Below the pieces are notes generated by a model that saw only the letters and a list, made by a program, of their open reading frames with translations, did not search any database and was not told the DNA's origin. The position numbers were made by a program, and so were the translations under genes. 64,000 bases of DNA from Moniliella sp. 'wahieum'. Lineage: Eukaryota; Basidiomycota; Moniliellomycetes; Moniliellales; Moniliellaceae. Numbering within the stretch: the first letter of the stretch is position 1; each line of letters begins with the position of its first letter. Location: assembly GCA_003971905.1 (NCBI GenBank), contig RSEE01000085.1:1-64000 (forward strand), read 5' to 3'. Shown here piece by piece: positions 21,172 through 33,754 of the stretch.

Positions 21172-23272
21172 GTGATCGATGAGATCATGAGATCTCGACA
21201 TGACGAGGTGGGCTCCCAGCCCTTTTTGCAATGTAAGAGTATTTACCACGGCACTGCCCCTGGACGCGAGCTCCTGTTGGCCTCCCGCCTTACCCCCCTG
21301 GAGAAGGCATCGGGAGGTATCCGCCCCATCGCCTGTGGGGAGCTGATCTACCGCCTGTGCGCCAAGGCCATCGCTCGAGCGATCAAACCCAACAGCTGGC
21401 TTCTCCCCACCCAGCTGGGAGTAGCATCGCAAAACGGGGTGGAGCCTATCGTGCGGATGGTCGAGCGCATGACAGCGCCAGGCGGGGGAGAACGATGCGG
21501 AAATGGGCGACTTCAGCCACGTCGCCATGCTCGACTTTACCAACGCGTTCAACACTGTGCGCCGTCCACACTCGCCAAGGCGCTCCATGCCTACGCCCCC
21601 CACCTCCTCACCTTGGGCCGGTGGATCTATGGTTCCCCACCCAGCTTTGGGTTGCGTCGGGCGGAAATGAGACCAGCGTCCTGTCGGCAGAGGGCGTGCG
21701 GCAGGGCGACCCCTCGCCCCCTTTTTCTTCTCCATCGCAGTGCGGCCCACGCTAGAGAAGTTGAGCATTGCTCTGCCGCCGGGGCACCTGGTGATGGCAT
21801 ACCTGGACGACATTACCATTTTCGGTCCAGAGCCAGGCATTACCGGCCAAGCTGCGGAGATTTTGGAAGACGACGCGTCAGGCCTCAAGCTCAACCTGCG
21901 CAAGTGCGTCGAGCGGGACCGGGACCAGATCCGGGAGGATGGTCTGCAGGTTCTGGGCACTTGTGTGGGAGGGGTAGACTGTCGTCGATCGTGGCTCCGG
22001 GCCCAACTGGCCAGTCTGAGGGAGAACATGCCTAAGTTTGATGGCATCACCCGCCAGGGACGCCTCTTACTATGGCGGCTCAGCACTCAGACCAAGCTGC
22101 GCCACCTGCTCCGCACCATGCAGATGGAAGGAGAGCTAGACGAAGTGCTGGCCGAGATCGATGCCTTCATCTGTACGGAGTTCAGACGGATCCGGGGCGA
22201 CGAGGATCCCCAAGGTGCCAAGGACGACCACTTCGACATGCTCATGAGCCTGCCTCTCCGGCTAGGAGGATGCGGCAGCCCGCTTTACTCGTATATCGCG
22301 CCCCACGCCCGTGCCGCGGCCAACGAGGTCAACGACTATCTTATTACCACTTATGTTGACCGTTCGGGACCGCAAACGGCAGAGGCCAACGCATTTACGA
22401 AGCAACGCCAGCGCTGCCGCGAGATGTGGGAGAAAAGTCGACAGGAGCTGCTCCAGAAGCTGGACGCTGCCGATGGTCGTCACGTGGTTGAGCACAGCAA
22501 CCCGCTGAGCCACAACTGGCTCTCCGCCATTCCGTCCGTCCCATACCTCAGGCTCTCCGACCAGCAGGTCCAGGTTGGTCTCCAGCTCCGCACGCTGTGC
22601 CGCACCACGCGCAGCATGTGCAAGTGCGGTGTCATGTCCTCGTGGAGCACATCATGTATTGCACTCGCTCCCAGGCCAAGTTTGGAGCGTTGCATGACGC
22701 AGTGCGGGAGCCCATTCTCCAGCTCCTACGCTCCATTCCCGACACCCATGTCCACAACGAACCAATGGTGGAGGACGAGGATGGCCGGAGACAGAGGACA
22801 CAGCGCACTGACTACCGCGTGATGGGACCCGGAGCACTGGGAGGATCAGGAATGGAGGTCGACCACACGCTGCGCGACACGGGATCAATGGCAGCGCAGA
22901 GCGCGTTCCGGAGCCTGGTGCACGCGAGCACCGCAACCCCCTTGGAACGCCGGGAGAAGGAGCTGCTTCGGATGCTTGAACAAGCAGAATGCGAGAAGAA
23001 CGCCAAGTACCAGGGACGCACTCAAGAGACGTTTTTCCCCTGGTTTTGACGACGCGAGGATACTACGGCACCAAGACGGCGAGCAAGTTGTTTGCGCATT
23101 GGAAGGAGTTGCTACTAAGTCTCAGTGGAAATGGTTCCTCGCTCGGATGTCAACCACGTTCCTCCGTGTCCATACGCGCTTCCTAGGGTACGGGACCGGA
23201 TGGCATGAGCCGGAGGGTCCTGATATCTGGCGATCCCCCTGGTTCCTTGACCCTGGTGGCGCCCCTAAGTAA
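21172..23272 (+). mobile_element. 5'-truncated non-LTR retrotransposon: reverse transcriptase plus C-terminal nuclease-like domain
   Basis: RT fingers and palm are readable across frames: LTPLEKASGGIRPIACGELI then YRLCAKAIARAIKP (21285-21400), LLPTQLGVASQNGVEPIV, motif A HVAMLDFTNAFNTV (about 21520-21560), motif B EGVRQGDP near 21690, and motif C AYLDDITIF at about 21798-21824. A thumb-like region follows (IDAFICTEFRRIRGDEDPQG, LPLRLGGCGSPLYSYIA). Near 22620-22680 a CKCG then HxxxC pattern occurs, and downstream RTDYRVMGPG...GMEVDHTL and ERREKELLRMLEQAECEKNA. This resembles a restriction-like endonuclease module of some non-LTR elements. The frame ends at TAA 23272. No N-terminal zinc fingers, poly-A tail or target duplication were seen, so 5' truncation is likely. 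At least three frame changes. Confidence 0.75.
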
Positions 23273-23721
23273 CCCCCGCAAGATGAACGGTTAGGTTTAG
23301 ACGTAGCGTTCCCCCTGTCCCAGCCTTCTTAAGTCTGCCAATGAAATGGAAGTTATACTAGGTCCCTCCCCCATGCATGATGTTTTGGAGGGAATCCTGT
23401 GAACGGCGGTCGAGTCAGTGGGTTGGAACTGCTATAGGGTGTGTCCGTCCAGTGGCGGGAACAAGGCAAGAGTACGGCCCTTTGAAGTTTCGAGCGGAGT
23501 TACACACGTATACTCTAGTGCGGTACTACTCTACTACCAACAAAGCACCGCCAGTATACACTTTTGCCCGATTGCGCGAATTCGGGTCTGTCGGAACAAC
23601 AGTAGGAGAAATGGGTTTGCCCGCGGCCCGTTGGCGGGTCTAGACTAGGAGGGTGGCAGTGGATACTGGATGGATGTGGACCAATTGAAGCGAGCCTCAT
23701 GAACACACTAGTACGTCGAGC

Positions 23722-23755
23722 CGCCGTATATATATTCCGCCTATATAGCGGGTGT
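23722..23755 (+). promoter_or_regulatory. TATA-rich core promoter upstream of the C2H2 gene
   Basis: CGTATATATATTCC and CCTATATAGCGG lie about 220-245 bp before the chosen Met at 23970. They are the only strong TATA-like boxes between the RT element and the gene. Use is inferred from position. Confidence 0.45.
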
Positions 23756-23969
23756 GGGGCATGCCGTGTGGGGATGCAACTTTCAAAGTGTGCACGGGCC
23801 GCCGCCACTTTGGCTGCGGCGGTTATATGCGCGTTTGAGCTTTAGTTTGCCTACTCAGTACTGCGGATGCAGCACCCAGCTGACGTACTCCGCCCCAGCT
23901 GCCCCTCCCCGCATCGGCCTCTCCCTTTTCGCCGTCGCCGTCGCCAGCACCCTCGCCCGCACCCTCGCC

Positions 23970-26877
23970 ATGCCCCCGACGGCGCCGACGGCCCAGCAGC
24001 AGCGCATTCACGCGTGGCCAGCCCGCGTCTCTCCCCGCTCGCCGCCCGCTCGCCCCCGCCCGCCTGGCCCTGCGTCCCCGCCCCCGGCCACCCGCACCCC
24101 GCCACACCAGCAGCACGCCGCCATCAGCCCCCGCACCACAGCCCCCCCCATCCTGAGCGCGACTCTGAGTGTCCGCAGGGAGACGGTACGTGTGGCTTGT
24201 CTTGTCGATGTCACGTTGGGCCGGAGTATACTGACTCGAATCCCGTCGCCTTCCTCCAGGGCTTGCGCCGCAGACCATCTACTTTCCTCCCAGCCTCTAC
24301 CCGAAGATGTCCAGCCCAACTCCCCGTCCGTCTAACCGACTTCGCAACCGCCTTCCGCTCCTACCCATCCACCCTCAAGTCGGCGACTCGACCTCGGACG
24401 CCGAGGCGGATGCAGACGCTGGGGTTCCCACACCGAAGCCCCGGCCTCCCTCCACGTACACGACCATACCATACCTTCGGCGCCAGGCCCCCTTCCCATT
24501 CCCATGGAGCTGGACGAGGTCAAAGAGTTGGGACTCAGCCCCCTAATGCAATGGGAGGTTGCGCAAGAAACGCCGACTTCCCCCAAGACCCACGTGCCCA
24601 CCCTTCATCCGAGCGCACCCATCATCGCTACAGCTCTTCCGCCACCGCAAGTGGTGCCATATCGGTCCTGATCGCGGCCAGTAGCGAGCAGCGCGCACAA
24701 CAAAAGAAGGCGCAAGAAGCGGCCCGTGCTCAGGAGGAAGCCTTGCAGAATCCCGCCTCGGCTGCTACCTTGTTCAATCCCTCCCTCTCCTCCGGGGTGA
24801 AATCGAACGGTGATGGAGCCAATGCATCCATCTCGGCCGATTCATCCATTTCCCCTGTGAAGTCCTACCGGGTAATCAACGAGGCGGCTTCCACTTGCGC
24901 TCCATCTTTGGCACCACCGAATCTGAGTCCGGTTGTTGGCGTGTCTTCGGGGCACACTTGGATTCCGGGCCTGAGCGTCCAACCGGAGAGCCAATCCGTC
25001 ATTAACCCTTCATCCGCACCCAACCTCGCGACGAACCTGGCCCAACAGGCCCCTCCATTGTTTCCCCAAGGGTTCCTACCGCCTTTGAATTCCCATGGAC
25101 GTCTGGGCGCCATGGCGCATACTCACTCAAGGTCCCACTCTATGCCCTTCGCCACCTCGCACACCTTCTTACGTCACGCTCAAGCTGCCAGCTCGGCCTC
25201 GGGGGATTCGTCCAACAACTTGGCGTGGCTTTCTGGATGGGGGGGGATGCCAATGACCTCCCTCTATAACTGCGCACCACCACGCACCGTCCCTGATCCG
25301 TCAGTTCCAGCCCTCTACTACACCCCGTGGGATCCACCCGGCCAGCGGGGCAACCTGCTTTCTGTCAGTGATGCACATGGATCGGATGGGCACCCTAGGA
25401 TGCGAGCGATATCACCCGACCCAGACCAAGGCGAGGGATATACGCTCTTTTTCATGAATGTTGGAAACCTGCTCACGACGGCGGAAACAACCCGCAACGG
25501 TACCTCGCCCGTGTATTCATCCCCATTTACCGAGCGGTCCGCGGCGCGGGCCCGTCCTTCCATGCAGCTCCCGGGCCCCGCTTCTGTCCGTGGATTCCCT
25601 TTCGCCCCGTCACACAAACGTGCCCAGTCGTGCACTGGTCTCCCATTCGTTTCGACTGTCTCCACTTCCCAGGTTGCTGATTCGACCGAACGTCCTGTCC
25701 CGGCAGAACGGGTGGGTTCATCAGTATCTTCGTTCCCCAGTACCGCCGATACCATGGTATTCCCGCGACGGGAAGAGGCGGTGGACCGCCAAACGTTGCG
25801 TGAGAGCGATGTTGAAGCAGCTGCTGATGTCGCTGCGGGCGTCATGGCTAATACGCTTGCCTCTCCTACAATGGCACCTGAGGCGTTATGCACGTCATCC
25901 CCTACTCTCTCCCTTGCGGGGGGCAAGTCCTTGCCGAGCGATGCGAGCTACGATGAGCGGATCCCGAGCCCTGGTGGGGATGGCCCCGCAGCCAGTAGCC
26001 CTGCGGGCAAGGATATGGGACCGACGCGCACGCTTCTGGCTTCGCAGGGTAAGGGGCGGAATGGCAAACCACCTGCAGAGCGCGCACACGCATGTATCCA
26101 CTGCACCAAAAGCTTTACCCGTCGTTCGGACTTGGCACGGCACCTGCGCATCCACTCGAACGAGCGACCGTTTGTGTGCGACTATGCCGGTTGCAGCAAA
26201 TCGTTTATTCAGCGCTCGGCACTGACGGTGCACAAGCGCGTGCACACGGGGGAACGGCCGCATGGATGCGAGTTCGAAGGCTGCGGGAAAAGCTTTAGCG
26301 ATTCGTCTTCGTTGGCCCGGCACCGTCGTACTCACTCGGGCAACCGGCCGCACTGCTGCGCCTTCCCTGGCTGCAACAAACGCTTCACCCGCCGCACCAC
26401 ACTCAACCGCCACGTCAATCAGCACCGTGACTGGCCCAGCGAGATGGAGCCGAATTGTGAGGGGGCCTTGCCCTCCGACTGGCCTCCTGGCGATGAACCT
26501 GGGGCGGTACAAGAGCAACCTCGCGGGTCAAGCGAAGAAGGAGAAGCAAAAAGAAACGATGGAAACGACCTAGTAAAGGCGGAAGAGGGGCAGACGAATC
26601 CCTTGTTTCTTCCCTTTCATCTCATGCAAGCCGCCGTCGCCGTAGCCGCTCCCCGTCCCCCACCTTAAGTCAACACAGTCGCTCTCCCTCGGCCGCCAAA
26701 AAAGCCCGTCTGGCCTGGTACGAGAGCGGCACAGCCCCCCCGACTGGCCTAGATATGGTGCAGGGTATACAGGAGGGGCCTCTGCCTCCTGTCGCCGTTT
26801 CCTCCGGCTTTGAAGCAAGCACGACACCCTCGATCTCAGTGCACGACCGCGCCTGTCGGCTACGGGAGAAGCCCTAA
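23970..26877 (+). CDS. C2H2 zinc-finger transcription factor (four fingers)
   Basis: This is a DNA-binding regulator. Four consecutive C2H2 fingers occupy about 26090-26430: [59 protein letters not shown] and [20 protein letters not shown], joined by TGERP-like linkers. The long N-terminus is Ser/Thr/Pro-rich and disordered. A probable intron at 24186-24260 (GTACGT...TCCAG) joins exon 1 from Met 23970 ([16 protein letters not shown]) to exon 2. One frame is open for over 2.5 kb, but the segment near 24270-24640 reads more protein-like in a second frame ([19 protein letters not shown]). Past the fingers, one frame stops at 26668. Another gives an SR-rich tail ([20 protein letters not shown]) ending CRLREKP at 26877, which I prefer. 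Targets unknown. Finger layout resembles stress or development regulators of fungi but is not diagnostic. Confidence 0.8.
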
Positions 26878-28149
26878 TGCTGACAGAAACCGCACACAAA
26901 CGTCCCAGTCTGACCCCGATGAGTCAACGGCGGAGGGGCGTAGTGGAAGCATGCGCTGTCCGCGTTGTCGATGGCCGTAGCCAACGACATTGAACGGCCA
27001 GACGAGGCGGAACACAAATGTACCCCTTCGATTCCGATTGACGACCTTCTCGTTACCGCGCAGCCCCAAGCTGCGGACGAGGCAACGAGCCTATGACTCC
27101 CCCTCCCTAAGCTCTTACTCTCATCTTGACGTCGTTTTGTGTGTTGTTTGTTCCTCCGCATGATGAACTGGTTCGGTTGGTTTTTCCCTTGGATATGTCC
27201 AACATCCCTCGTTTCTTTCGGCTGTGTGTCCCCCGCGGGTTTCGTTTTTGTGGTTTTCCAGTTCTTGGTCTTTGGTTTTTGGGTTTTGGTTGTTTTGGTT
27301 TATTGAGATTGGTTGGGCTTGTTCTCATTCAGGTGTCCCATCATCCTTTCTCTCTCCTTCCGTGGCTCATGGTTGAACGTATGGTCGTACGCACTTCCCT
27401 GGCTTTTTTTCGTTCGACTGTGGTATTGTATGATTGTATTTGTACCCCCCCCCCCCCCCACCCCCCGCGTCTCCAAGCATCCAACACTGGGTGGGGTATG
27501 TCCTATTACTCATCCACTTCATCCTGTTTTCCTCCTGTCACGCCCTCATGAAACCGCGCGGGAGACAAGAGCGTCAGGTGGGTACGATCAGGGCTGGAAG
27601 CCGAGACGAGAAAGTGGCGATGCTTTCCCTCGATCTTCTCCACCGCACTGATGTTGCCCTCACCCTTACCCGCTTTGGTCCCGTCCGCCATTTGTCTGTC
27701 TCGTATCCGATCGTCTCGCATCCTCCGCACCCATCGCTTCACTTGGCATCGCCTCGCCTCGCATTGCATCGCATCGCACCGCACCGTACCGCATCCCATC
27801 GTACATTCGCACCGTATCTGTCGTACCGCACCCGCTCCCTTTCGTATATACTAGAGTTAGGATGGGAGGTTGGATATTCAATCGTCTGGCTATAGGCACG
27901 CACGCCGCGACCAACATGCGATCCTAGCACGCTGCTGCGACTACTGTGTCCTTCCTGCCCCACGGCTGTGGCCGAACAAGACAGATCAGATAAGTGGTTA
28001 TGGTAGCGGGCACTGTACGAACGAGGGCAGCAGCGTGCATCTACCGCTTCGACGCCTGCAGACGATTGAGAGGAGGGGCGGGCGGGGGAGGCAGGTCCGA
28101 CGCCCCGACGCCCGACGCCCCGACGCCCGACGCTGCGACGCTGCGACGT
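26878..28149. other. Intergenic 3' region with low-complexity repeats
   Basis: No gene recognised. It contains a T/G-rich run (27230-27310), a C homopolymer at about 27446-27460, and a CGCATCGCACCG-like minisatellite at about 27740-27800. A GACGCCCCGACGCC-type minisatellite lies at 28095-28145 just past the NTE1 stop. The two flanking genes converge here. Confidence 0.5.
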
Positions 28150-31100
28150 TCAGACACTGTTCCGACGGGCGCGGATGCCCGTCCTGGGCGCCGCGGTGGG
28201 CTGGGACGCGTCGACGGAGGGAGGGGCGGCGGTTGCTGGCGGTGGGCAACTTGTGTTGTTTGTTCCAGCGGGCGAGTGGGTTTGGGCGGCGGTATAGCCG
28301 GCCTTATGAATGGCGTCAAACGAGCCAAACTCGAGTGCCAAGTGTTCGACGGGCATGCGATGTAGAAGCATCCGGGGGCGCTTTTGGCTTCCTCGAGGGT
28401 GCGGACAGAGCTGACGTAGGCCAGGCGGGCTTGGATGTCCGGGATGGAGGGGATGAGGGCTACGCGACGGCTCAGGGCGCCCATGCCAGGTACCCAGGGC
28501 AGGACCCAGCGCGCGACCAGCAGCCACCAGCCCGATAACGTGTCCCCATAGTCGCGTGGCGACGTGTCGTCAATCGAGCCTACGTCCACGGCGAAGACGC
28601 GCGCAGCACCAGCGGCAAACATGGTGGATACGGCAAGTTCCATGTAGCCGCCGTCGACGAGCATGTCCCCTCGTCCACCAGCGGCGGCACGAGGCCAGCG
28701 AGGGTCATGGAGCGCGGATGAAGCGCCAGGCATAGCCCGTGGTGTGGATCTCCATCCGGCTCCAGGTAACGTTGGTCGTGTTGCAGAAAAAGGGGAGCCA
28801 CATGTCCTCAATGTGCGTGTCGCGGAACGCCTTGAACACGCCGCGGTTGAACTCGTGGCCGGTGGTGTAGGAGGCATAGGGGTAAGTCAAGTCCAGCACA
28901 AAGCGCCACAAGGACGCCACGACCGGCAAACTTCTTACCCGTCCGTAACTCGGCACCAAGCCAGCCTCCTTGGCATACAAGCCGCCGACAAACGAGCCAA
29001 TCGACGTGCCGCCAATCAAGTCGATCGGTACCCCGGCCTCCTCCAGCGCGCTGATCACGCCCAAATGCGCAATCCCGCGCGCCCCACCACCACCCAACAC
29101 CAACCACGCTTGCCACACAACCGACGTGCCAAGCGGGAAAAGTCCGACAAGTGCGGCGGCCGTGCATCGGGCGCGGTGCCATCCGACCGTTTTTCGCGGT
29201 ACGTTGCAACCGCGATCCGATCTGGCCGCGCAGGCGCTTGAGTGCGCGCACTGCCGCTGCCCGCTCGTCCACCCGGCCATGGCGGCCACCGCCGCGAGCG
29301 GCGGCAGCGGCGGCATGGTCGCGGCCGTCATCGTGCCAGCGCGGCGGGCGAGTTCGGCCCAGTTGAAGCTGGTGGACGTGGCGCGGGAGCCAGCAAGCAC
29401 GCCGGCACTGGGCACCTTTTTGATTCCGGGCATCTCGACGTGGTGGTGGGCGAAGCCAGGGCCGGGTGCGGAGCCAAGCGCGTGTCGAGCCTGGCGGGAC
29501 AGAGCGGTCGGGATGGAGCAAGACGAGCTCTTTACGTGCGGTCGTCTTGATGGCCAACAACAAGCGTTCGTATTCGCCTACGGTGGGGTCGTCGCCAAAG
29601 CCGACCAGGAGCACACAGTCGGCCTGGCGGATCGAGGTTTGTGCCCAGGGCGAGGAGACGGCCGTGTCAACGACATAGAGCACCATGCGGTGCTGGCTTC
29701 CTGGCAGCCAGCCACCCGGCCAACTTGAGTTTGCCCATTCGGTTGAAACGCGTTGCGGCCCAGCACGCCCAGCACGGCGGCCTGGTTGAGGTAGACGGCT
29801 CTTCGCCTGTCGTTGGCTCAAAGGCAGCTTGGAGCCGACGCGCAAACGCCGCAATCGGCACTTCCCGCGTCACGGGCACAATCGCGACCGTTTTGAGATT
29901 GGGTTGCTCCGCCACATTTCGGTCCGGGCCGGTTTCTTGGGCCCGGCCATGCTGACCATGCTGCTCTCGCCGCCGCTCAGGAGGGGCATGGAAGGTGGGA
30001 AGGCACGGCACTGGCGCCGTGGTGCACCATGGCGCTCGATACACGCGGGCATGATCTGGGCCAGCTGGGATGCTAACGAAGGTTCCAATGCGCTACGGCG
30101 CGGAACAAGCTGACGGGGATGCACGCCAATTCGGTATCGCGGATAGCATGCAAGGTATGGTGCGCGGGGATCCGGTCACCACCTCCAGCTCGCGACCGAG
30201 TCGCCCATGCCAAACTCGTTGGCAATGTGGACATGGGACGAGCCAGCTTGGTCAGCGGCAATGGCGCGAAGACGGCCATTGATAACGAGGTAAACTGTTC
30301 TGCGACGTCGCCTTGACGGTAGATGACTTGGCCGGCTTGACATGCTGCCAATCCAACGCCGCGTCAATCTGCAGCAGCGTGGGCGACAAGAGCGATAAGA
30401 GTCGACGCCAGACTGAGCAAGACGGTCGGACGACGGTCCATGAGCTTATCCGCGCATGCGCCGGCAACAACACAATAACAATCCGTCCGCGCCGTCACAT
30501 TCACATACGACGCGCACCCAGTAGCGTGGCCAGGTACCGGCAATGCCACGCGACCAATCGAATAAAGCGGTTTCGCACTCCGGCCTCTGCGCCTTGTCTT
30601 GCACCCAGGTGTGCGGCGCCGAGGCGACCTTGGCTGTTCGTTCGCGCGACGAAGCGCGGTCGGGGCTCGTGGTGCCTGTGCTGGCCGGGGCAAGAGGCGG
30701 GGTGGTGGTGCGCTGGGCGGCGAGGCCAGTCGGGGACGAGATGGTTACATCCAGCTGTCCATCAATCACATAGAACAGACCGCCTTCGCGCTCGCCCGAC
30801 GAAATCAGCGTGTCGCCCGCATGGAAAAACTTGATCTCCACATCATTCTCAAATGGCAACGGCAAGCTCGAGTGGGGGAATGGGAAGCCAGGTATGTCCT
30901 GGCTCGGACCGCTACTGCCCCGATACGCAGGGGAAATCCGCTCGCCCATCCCTTCCTCGCCCTTGGCACCGCGGGAAGCGGCCGTGACTTCGGCGAGCAT
31001 GGTCAAGGGCCCCCAGGCCGAGCCATACACCCCAGCATTGCGACTGGACAAGGTCGCATCCTGAGCCGCAAGCGAGGGAGAGTCGGCATACGGAGACGGG

Positions 31101-33366
31101 TTGGCCGTGTCGCCGCACCCGCACTCGCACCCGCACCCGCACCCATGCGCGTCGGCTGGGCGACCGGAGCAAGCAAGCCCAAGGAACTGGCGATGCATTG
31201 CATCACGGCTTCCTTCAGGTCAAAGTTAGCTTGTCCATCCGCTGCCCAGCCAATGCTTTCGGCCGTGTCTGTTGGAGCGGGCGAGGAGGCAGGAGGGGCA
31301 GCAGAGGAAGTTGAACTCAAGCTAGGAGACATGGAATGGGCGTGGGCATGGGTACGATACTCTGCTGGAGCGAGGGGAATGCAGTGGGCTGAACTTGGAG
31401 CGCAGGACCGGCCTGGGTGGAGGTGAAGAGGTCGCCTGGGTTGAGCGCTTGGCTAGAGCGTTGCTCGTGCGAGCTGTCGGGTCGACAGCAGCGTGGACGA
31501 TGGCGCGTCCAGCGGGGTGGTCAATGCCGAGGTGGAAAACATGGCGGCATTGGATCCTTGTAAATCCAAACTGGACAAGGTCATGCCCGAACGGGACTGG
31601 AGCGGCGAGTGGGCACGTCGGCCACGTAGGCGCGGCGAGCTGAGGGGAGACTTGATGCGTTCCGCCGCGCGCGCTCGTGGATCAACGCCGGGAACCACAC
31701 CTTGCGCAGCAGGAGCCACGGGCGGGACACCCGCATTGACCTGCACGAACCGTTGACGCAGCCGCTCCATCGCCTCCGATACGTAGAACGAAGGTGGAGG
31801 TGTGCTGGCGGTTTGGTTGAGTACAACCTCGGCGCGCATCACTTCCTTCGTCAGACCAAGGTAGGAATGAGCCGTGTGCATCGTGACGCGCGACAGACGA
31901 GTGAGGATGACTGGGCAAGGCAAGAATGGCAGCGAGGGTCAGCAGAAGCGAACAAAAGCAAACAGACAGAACGGGAGGCTACAATACCTACCCTGCAGAA
32001 TGTGGGCAGCTGAGTTGGGATACTTTTTGGTCAACCTCCGGAATGCCTCGGCTGGGATCACGGCCAAGGTGGTGTCCACGCGCGCCCTGGCCACGGTGTG
32101 CGTCAACTCGGTCAGCGATTCCTTTGGAGGGGGAGGCGCGAACGGGGAGCCGGCATAGGCCGTACCGCCGGGCCGGGCGCGGCCCCCCCGGTCCAGGGGT
32201 TAGCGCCCGAAGCAACTGAAGCGAGACGATAATTCGACGCAGGAATCTCCAGGGGGTCGCCCACCTGCTCGGGGTCTGGGCCGACGCCGCGCCCAAGCCT
32301 AGTGGACCCCAACGCGGTGGCAGAAAGCATGGGCGTAGCATCGGGAGAGACGCCGAGATCCATCGTCGACGCCATGGAGCCAGGTGCGGCAGTACGGAGA
32401 GGCAGTGTGGTGGCGCCGCAGGGTCGTGCGCCTTGGGTGTCTGGGGCACGGCAGAAGCACGAGGGCCCGGGGCGCCCTCGGTGAACAGCTTGAGGATGGT
32501 GAAGAGACTGCTAAGGGTGCCGCCATTTCCGACCTGGTGCAAGAGCTGGTAGCCCTCTAGCCCATCGTCCCCCTCGCTGTCCTCATTGAACGGGGGAGGC
32601 GGAGCGGGGTCAAAGCCCGAGCGAGCACCCGAGGGGGCATAGACACTCACCGAGCCATCGATCACAATGTAGAAGCAGCCATCATGGTCGAGCGAGAGAG
32701 AGTCACCGCAATGAGGCGGCGGGTTTGGAGGTGGCGGGCAAGGTCGTGGAAGACAGGGCGCTCGAGGTAGCCAAAGATGCGGATGGCTTGCAAGAACTCA
32801 TCGAGGTAGTCGTGCAGGGTGCCGCTGCCGCCGGCGGTGCTGCCGGCCGGGCCAAAGGCCGACGGCTCGCCGGAGCCGTAGAGGCCAAAGGGGCTCAAGG
32901 GGTCGCCGCCGGCGAGGTCGGGGTGCAAGCTGAAGCCGGCATCCGAGTCGAGTGGGGGCTCGCGCACTTTTCGTACACGCGCATCGAGGTGCGGAACCAG
33001 AAAAAGGCGCGGCCAGGCCGGCGAGGGTGAGGGAGGCGAGGAAGGGGAAGGAGAGCTGGAGGGTGAGGCTGTAGTGCAGGACGGCGTACACGGTGGCAGG
33101 CACGGTGAGGGTGGCGAAGCCGGCGAGGGAGCGGGCGATGCTGAGGAGGGCGACGGTGACCTCGAAGAGGCCGCTGAGGAGCAAGACGACGCTGCTGCCG
33201 TCGGCAGGCTGGGGGAGGAGAGGACGGCGCGCTGGAGCAGCTGGGAGGGCGGGCATTGGGGGTGGGCAGGGTGGTGGGGCGGGGCGAGGGCGGTGGTGGC
33301 GGTGGTGGCGAGGGCGGTGGAGGCGCTGGCCAGGGCGGCCGAGGCGAGGGGCGCGGGGGGTTGCAT
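28150..33366 (-). CDS. NTE1: Neuropathy target esterase homologue, lysophospholipase NTE1
   Basis: NTE1 is an ER membrane phospholipase B that deacylates phosphatidylcholine to glycerophosphocholine. The N-terminus has a hydrophobic segment ([20 protein letters not shown], about 33030-33110) followed by an FWFR turn. Three cyclic-nucleotide-binding-like regions follow: [20 protein letters not shown] plus [11 protein letters not shown] (about 32600-32800), [20 protein letters not shown] plus VIDGQLDVT (30740-30860), and [12 protein letters not shown] plus [14 protein letters not shown] (30250-30370). The patatin domain has GGGGARG near 29075-29095, nucleophile motif GTSIG near 29000-29020 and catalytic DGG near 28650. 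It ends RARRNSV. One intron at 31911-31991 (81 bp) joins NSAAHILQ to VILTRLSRV. Start is Met 33366 (or 33256). Around 1,700 residues matches the family. Many frame changes. Confidence 0.92.
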
Positions 33367-33451
33367 GGGCGTGGCTACGTGTGGGTGGGGCTGGTCTGTG
33401 CGCCATGGGGGGGTGGCGGCTGGGAGGTGGGCGTGGGTTAGTGTGCGCCTC

Positions 33452-33510
33452 CACGTGCGCCCCAGCTGTCGCCTGCACGTGACCCACGTGACCGCGCGAA
33501 AGCACACGTG
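33452..33510. promoter_or_regulatory. Cluster of four CACGTG boxes in divergent NTE1/GH18 promoter
   Basis: CACGTG occurs at 33452-33457, 33476-33481, 33485-33490 and 33505-33510. The last three are followed by A (CACGTGA). Fungal bHLH regulators such as Cbf1-, Pho4- or Sre1-type proteins bind this core. The cluster lies 86-144 bp upstream of the NTE1 Met and about 245-300 bp from the GH18 Met. Confidence 0.6.
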
Positions 33511-33717
33511 ACGCGTGGGCTGCGGGGCGTACATACGCGTACATGCCAACGCTCGGCACATACTGTACTTACTGGCTGCGCGGTCGATGCAAGTCCGACG
33601 GTGAAGATGCGCGCGACGCGGCAGAGCAGCGTCTAACGCCTAACCCGCCGCCCGCTGCGCCCAGCCTCCCATGTGCGCCGCAGCACCCTCCGACGGAGAG
33701 CCGGCGCTCGGCCATGG

Positions 33718-33725
33718 TATAAAAG
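33718..33725 (+). promoter_or_regulatory. TATA box (TATAAAAG) of GH18 gene
   Basis: This is a consensus TATAAAAG only 29 bp before the Met at 33755. That spacing implies a very short 5' UTR, or use of a later start. Confidence 0.6.
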
Positions 33726-33754
33726 CCCCGCCGCAGCAACCCCCGCCCCTCGGC

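Noticed and set aside
27740-27800. CGCATCG-type direct repeats resembling a CRISPR-like array
   Set aside because: Units are short, imperfect and contiguous with no spacers, in a eukaryotic genome; it is a minisatellite.
28095-28145. GACGCC minisatellite considered as part of the NTE1 coding sequence
   Set aside because: The NTE1 frame with the family-like RARRNSV end stops at 28150, just before the repeat.
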